DNA of 9,018 nucleotides, taken from contig DQIA01000044.1 of the NCBI GenBank assembly GCA_003525905.1, forward strand, positions 8,236 through 17,253, given 5' to 3'. The position numbers were made by a program, and so were the translations under genes. Positions 7,901 through 9,018 of this stretch are shown in pieces (the first letter of the stretch is position 1; each line of letters opens with the position of its first letter). A model generated the notes under the pieces. It had not been told where the DNA came from, ran no database searches, and saw only the letters and a program-made list of their open reading frames with translations. This DNA comes from Clostridiales bacterium (GTDB lineage Bacteria; Bacillota; Clostridia; Oscillospirales; Oscillospiraceae).

Positions 7901-8978
7901 GGCCGCCGCCTCCACCGCTGAGGACCGCGAAGCCGCCGAGAAGGCCGCTGAGGAAGCCAAGGCTGCCCAGAAGGCCGCCGAGGATGCCCGCAAGTCCGCC
8001 GAGGACGCCAAGTCCGCCGCGGAGCTGGCTATGCAGGCTGCCGAGCAGTCCAACAAGGAAGCCGCCGCATCCGCTGCGCAGGCTGCCGAGTATGCAAAGA
8101 AGATGGCTGAGGCCTATGAAGAGATCGTCCGCATCAAGGCCGAGCTCGTCGAGTACCTCGCCAAGGCACAGGCCGAGGCCGAGCGCGCCGAGGCTGAGCG
8201 CAAGGCCGCCGAAGAGGCCCAGAGAAAGGCCGAGGAGGCCGCTCTGGCCGCTGCCAAGTATGCCGCCGCTTACGAGCTGGCTCAGCTCCAGCAGAACGGC
8301 GAGGGCCTGACCGGCCACGCGAAGGAAGCGTATGACAAGGCTCTTGCCGACGCCGCTGCCGCCATCGAGGCCGCAAAGACGCCCGCTGAGGTCGACGCCG
8401 CTCTGGCTGCCGCCCGCGAGGCCCTGAACAACGCCGTCTGCCCGAGCGCAGCGTTCACGGATGTCGAGGAGAACGTCTGGTATCATGACGGCATCGACTT
8501 CATGGTGAGAAACGGCTACATGAACGGCGTTGCCGCCGACACGTTCGATGTCGAAGGCAGCCTGACGCGCGCCCAGCTCGTCACGATCCTCTACCGCATC
8601 GCCGGTGAGCCAGAGACCAGCGCCGCCATCCCGTTCGCGGATGTCGCCGACGGCCAGTGGTACACAAAGGCCATTGTCTGGGCCGCCGAGAACGGCATCG
8701 TCAAGGGCGTGAACGAAACGACGTTCGCCCCGAACGATCCGATCACCCGCGAGCAGATCGCCGTCATCCTCTACCGCTATGCGCACGAGGAGAACACCGA
8801 GGACGGCAAGCTCACGAGCTTCCCCGACGCAAAGGACATCTCCGGCTACGCGCTGGAGGCCATGAACTGGGCGGTCGCCAGAGGCCTCATCAACGGCTCT
8901 GACGGCAAGCTGCTGCCGCAGGACACCGCGACCCGTGCACAGATCGCTGTGATCCTTGCCCGGTACCTGAACGCCTGA
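1968..8978 (+). CDS. Giant secreted SLH-anchored multimodular protein, DUF5695-like head
   Basis: This 2336-residue cell-surface protein probably binds and may process glycans. A signal peptide occupies residues 1-40: RR at 9-10, a hydrophobic core at 11-30, and AKA or AAA cleavage at about 38-40. Residues 47 to about 1030 form an uncharacterised head resembling DUF5695. A beta-rich start is followed by a helical toroid-like part (about 520-900) with conspicuous acids and aromatics: D729-x3-EE734, and GGESWWNFQY at 787-796. PKD/Ig-like modules follow at about 1034-1127 and 1134-1225, then a Big_4-like module (1232-1303), F5/8C-like modules (1308-1452, 1523-1673) around a FIVAR-like module (1455-1519), 61-residue helical repeats (1685-1802), an Ala-rich coiled coil (1804-2107), and SLH domains (about 2162, 2222 and 2285 onward). 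AAGGAG (1952-1957) lies ten bases before ATG. The gene is transcribed alone. A surface enzyme role is inferred, and no reaction can be assigned. Confidence 0.93.
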   Translation: MQRVNHLPRRVISIVLTIVMVASLFSGILPGLGVTAKAAANEIANDSLKISVGDLGQISTLNIVNNPRNRSNREINFVLPNDTRPQNGVQHQWMGEMIFSVRSSADGSFPADNTGFVEVDTNKTLAAGGSTTASNIASDNPYIEKTVVSDKKVEVNFIGQDLSSTTDRTMKGFDVKSTYDMDTEDGSLLWTITLKNKSGAYLEFGDVGLPMPWNNKYTNQNSVYSERVTAHTFAGADSGYAYAIRCSGEGNYILFTPVATSGARIEYVDNWIGSNNGVSDNRTGSTFSNWTGDSGEWQPGLSVYYIHSKDIHKTGRSYFEDATSLILEPGESQTYQFKFSAVRAGDNTPQESAESPNNASDSIEQRETNMRSILYQNGLIDAIAVPGFQTALNMDTRLDLHYDDSLIKVDSVDIQCVHENDPFDEAHTPEHRSGMVNNSRIGRGLHDGNEGYEESVSFVETKTVDGEQHHIYDLHFGCIGNNSVRVEYKLKVGDEWVSKFTQFEFNVLTELDQASDTHADFMVNETQDTNPDSATYGIYSDWYFASGRDSNQRNHWGDDWSHDNINFIAMKNYLNPDAEQVKSIETYLIDFMWNTYMKNTQDNFIVANYLSASGAYSTSSGPYTRTFSEVMEATGFFNMYRIVKAYPDLIEYRKPAAWYLEKAYGIYSNRVGTGAIGFYGEQQIPDMIEALYAEGMDEEAFNLQERFAWYKANNCINATYPYGSEFAYDNTGEEGAFAAIQALTKYWPDSDAAKNAYSAMSMANHKTRAMRGIQPTWYQYADPVFIGGESWWNFQYTASLAGSIMDDWMRYEELEDGDTTAWAARVNYAAKISNFNAINMGQISDKYVGNVSWRYNMYKGGYGAMNVNDGGTRVMNNGWQDFSGESDEGLYGSLLRISADVVNDPIFGLYGYGANVTADETSYTVVPTDGFGKRVNILDQKIYVETTQDTITSAKFAMDGSSIELNVKGYTAASHVSHIALSGAGLKDDFYAINVNGEKVSQVYVKNNEANATITMPAGETNVVTITADPNGENAAPQAAIKVSSDDLQAIVTYTLTAVASDDGYPGDSLTYLWAFESLAGEGASAFLSSDAAPTTQFNVSEAGEYVISLTVSDGEKSTKVEKTLVVGEAPERLAPTIDSATGTPVVGNPTVADLKAEATVDPLYQGVPRFHWELVSQPEGGNAMIGNPNEKEAKLRVDKGGEYVVRLTVTDEDKTSSTEVTVTMTDAADGIQRVKTVITQVGVAPTLPNGVVAVRDDGTYSGGAVDWDEISEDKYAQAGEFEAYGTLRTQTTRVAVKVIVVKGDRKNVALFATPTAIINTPSDLGGVAGLNDGFDPSSSRDTSHGVWHNWQGAHGDAAWVMYTWDVPVTIDGADAYYFTDGNFAPKDAKLEYLAEDGQWHEVPNVSGLGVTLNQYNTTSFDPITTTKLRMTMNPKTLGIGVIEWKVYGYGEFVDRSALKSAIATAKGINTNLFVEGSKYLLDLAIAKAQAVLSDTAATQEQVDAAAAELNAVIAGLESADGNLAYSAAVTTSFCSSWESLSAVNDGIVRSNSYDPSKPRYGTWGNTSSYETVTYTWGSEVIIDSTDLYLWYDGTEGEYTSGGILVPKSVEFEYLDAEGNWKSVPNAEGLGREMDKFNKTTFDPFTTTALRVKLNKQSNDRNGVGIMEWKVYGKVAGGETLPTAVKVVIARIDAIGEVTLDSKEAIEAARAAYDKLTDEQKKLVPNYETLTKAEETYAALADAAAVKEVEDLIDAIGTVDENSKDAIDAARAAYDALPTRLQPEVSNYDKLVKAEKDYTDLLTAVEAAQKAAEDARKAFENAKAAQEKAEAAKAAAEAAQKAAEEAAQASGENSEAAKKAQAAAEEAQEKAEAAKAAAETAQAGAEAAQKAAEDAAAAAAANNALAAEAAAKAAEKAAKSAEEAGKAAASAEAAAKSAADAAEAMLKAQKAQKAAEDAEKAAEEAEKKAEEARKKAEEAAASTAEDREAAEKAAEEAKAAQKAAEDARKSAEDAKSAAELAMQAAEQSNKEAAASAAQAAEYAKKMAEAYEEIVRIKAELVEYLAKAQAEAERAEAERKAAEEAQRKAEEAALAAAKYAAAYELAQLQQNGEGLTGHAKEAYDKALADAAAAIEAAKTPAEVDAALAAAREALNNAVCPSAAFTDVEENVWYHDGIDFMVRNGYMNGVAADTFDVEGSLTRAQLVTILYRIAGEPETSAAIPFADVADGQWYTKAIVWAAENGIVKGVNETTFAPNDPITREQIAVILYRYAHEENTEDGKLTSFPDAKDISGYALEAMNWAVARGLINGSDGKLLPQDTATRAQIAVILARYLNA
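5889..6323 (+). other. First F5/8C-like (discoidin-type) module in the giant gene
   Basis: Residues 1308-1452 begin NVAL and end FDPITTTKLRMTMN...GIGVIEWKVYGYG. The opening 'N-x-A', the beta-rich body with W and Y residues, and the closing 'EWKVYG' are typical of F5/8 type C / galactose-binding-like carbohydrate-binding modules. The module recurs at 6534-6989. The fold is inferred from pattern, and the ligand is unknown. Confidence 0.65.
6534..6989 (+). other. Second F5/8C-like module, a duplicate of the first
   Basis: Residues 1523-1674 share a common skeleton with the first module: N-L/V-A opening, YxTW before a 'V-x-I-D' strand, 'PK-x2-EYL' and 'W-x2-VPN' strands, a T-T/S-FDP-x-TTT-x-LR strand, and a 'GVGIMEWKVYG' end. 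The sequence is clearly diverged, so the duplication is old. The 70-residue insert between the modules is a FIVAR-like three-helix module (1455-1519), probably a spacer. Confidence 0.65.
7020..7376 (+). repeat. Two tandem 61-residue helical repeats
   Basis: Residues 1685-1745 and 1746-1803 both contain, in register, 'V-K-x-V', 'I-D-A-I-G', 'S-K-[ED]-A-I-[ED]-A-A-R-A-A-Y-D', 'V-x-N-Y' (V/VSNY) and 'L-x-K-A-E'. The IDAIG blocks start at residues 1692 and 1753, a 61-residue period. Such repeats are common in Clostridial surface proteins, where they act as rigid helical spacers. The module continues without a break into the coiled-coil stalk. Confidence 0.8.
7377..8288 (+). repeat. Ala/Glu/Lys-rich coiled-coil stalk, low complexity
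   Basis: Residues 1804-2107 consist almost entirely of Ala, Glu, Lys, Asp, Gln and Arg with no proline and very few glycines. They form blocks such as AEAAKAAAEAAQKAAEEA. This predicts a single, long, uninterrupted helix or coiled coil. An internal near-perfect direct repeat is visible at 7440-7487 and 7566-7613, with 45 of 48 bases the same and an offset of 42 codons, so slippage or recombination has probably changed its length. The codons are GCC/GCT/GCG and GAG/AAG-rich, like the rest of the gene. A FIVAR-like tail (residues about 2111-2157) joins it to the SLH domains. Confidence 0.85.
8451..8975 (+). other. Three S-layer homology (SLH) domains at the C terminus
   Basis: Each begins with an F-x-D motif: FTDVEENVWYHDG (residue 2163 on), FADVADGQWYTKA (2223 on) and FPDAKDISGYA (2285 on). 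Each ends with a TRAQ/TREQ helix: LTRAQLVTILYR, ITREQIAVILYR and ATRAQIAVILAR. Three SLH domains form a trimer that binds secondary cell-wall polymer, often pyruvylated, and so holds the protein non-covalently at the wall. The Q in place of the E of the classical TRAE motif is a common variant. The third domain lacks the WY pair, as often seen in last repeats. Confidence 0.93.
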
Positions 8979-8992
8979 TCTTTCCCCCTGCT

Positions 8993-9018
8993 CCCCATGC
9001 GGCCGAAGCCGCATGGGG
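8993..9018 (+). terminator. Probable terminator of the giant gene, cut by the window edge
   Basis: CCCCATGCGGC (8993-9003), a CGAA loop (9004-9007) and GCCGCATGGGG (9008-9018) form a perfect 11-bp stem 14 bases after the stop codon. The expected T tract would lie just outside the window, so this is inferred from the stem and its position. Confidence 0.75.

Noticed and set aside
1911..9014. Antisense open frame of about 2,367 codons opposite the giant gene
   Set aside because: It is in codon register with the sense gene and follows from avoidance of TTA, CTA and TCA. Its translation is repetitive and matches no domain, and there is no ribosome binding site or promoter at its start.

Overview
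The window looks like a chromosomal segment from a GC-rich, Gram-positive, anaerobic Clostridia-type bacterium, plausibly a gut Oscillospiraceae-like lineage. This is inferred from the strong AAGGAG-type ribosome binding sites, consensus sigma-A promoters, a signal peptide on a very large S-layer-homology (SLH) anchored surface protein, and REP-like short palindromic repeats of the 'GTCATTGCGAGG...GGCAATCTC' kind, which I associate from memory with such genomes. No species can be named from the sequence alone.

Layout. Bases 1-650 hold no credible gene. They hold a cluster of short repeats: three copies of a ~38-bp imperfect palindrome, two of them facing each other, a ~110-bp direct repeat containing one of these arms, and a 17-bp repeat present twice. 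Bases 654-1446 form a compact monocistronic unit: a consensus promoter, a palindromic operator-like site just after it, a class I SAM-dependent methyltransferase gene (719-1372) and a strong intrinsic terminator (1401-1446). Bases 1447-1967 are the control region of the next gene: a good promoter (1552-1580), two identical 16-bp LacI-type operator sequences (1593-1608 and 1901-1916), and a ~380-nt leader with several predicted hairpins between the start point and the ribosome binding site.

Bases 1968-8978 are one 2336-residue gene. Its product has a signal peptide, then a ~900-residue N-terminal region that resembles the uncharacterised DUF5695 family and has the look of a carbohydrate-active helical-barrel enzyme, two PKD/Ig-like modules, an Ig-like (Big_4-like) module, two F5/8C-like (discoidin-type) modules separated by a FIVAR-like helical module, two 61-residue helical repeats, a ~300-residue proline-free Ala/Glu/Lys-rich coiled-coil stalk, and three C-terminal SLH domains. 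A perfect 11-bp GC-rich stem at the right edge is very probably its terminator.

Working model (inference): a LacI-family sugar sensor controls production of a secreted, wall-anchored, multimodular glycan-binding and probably glycan-processing protein whose head is held away from the wall by a long helical stalk. The methyltransferase is a separate transcription unit with no evident functional link. The most unusual points are the uncharacterised N-terminal domain, the twin operators bracketing a long structured leader, and a codon bias so strong that a 7.1-kb antisense frame stays open across the whole giant gene.
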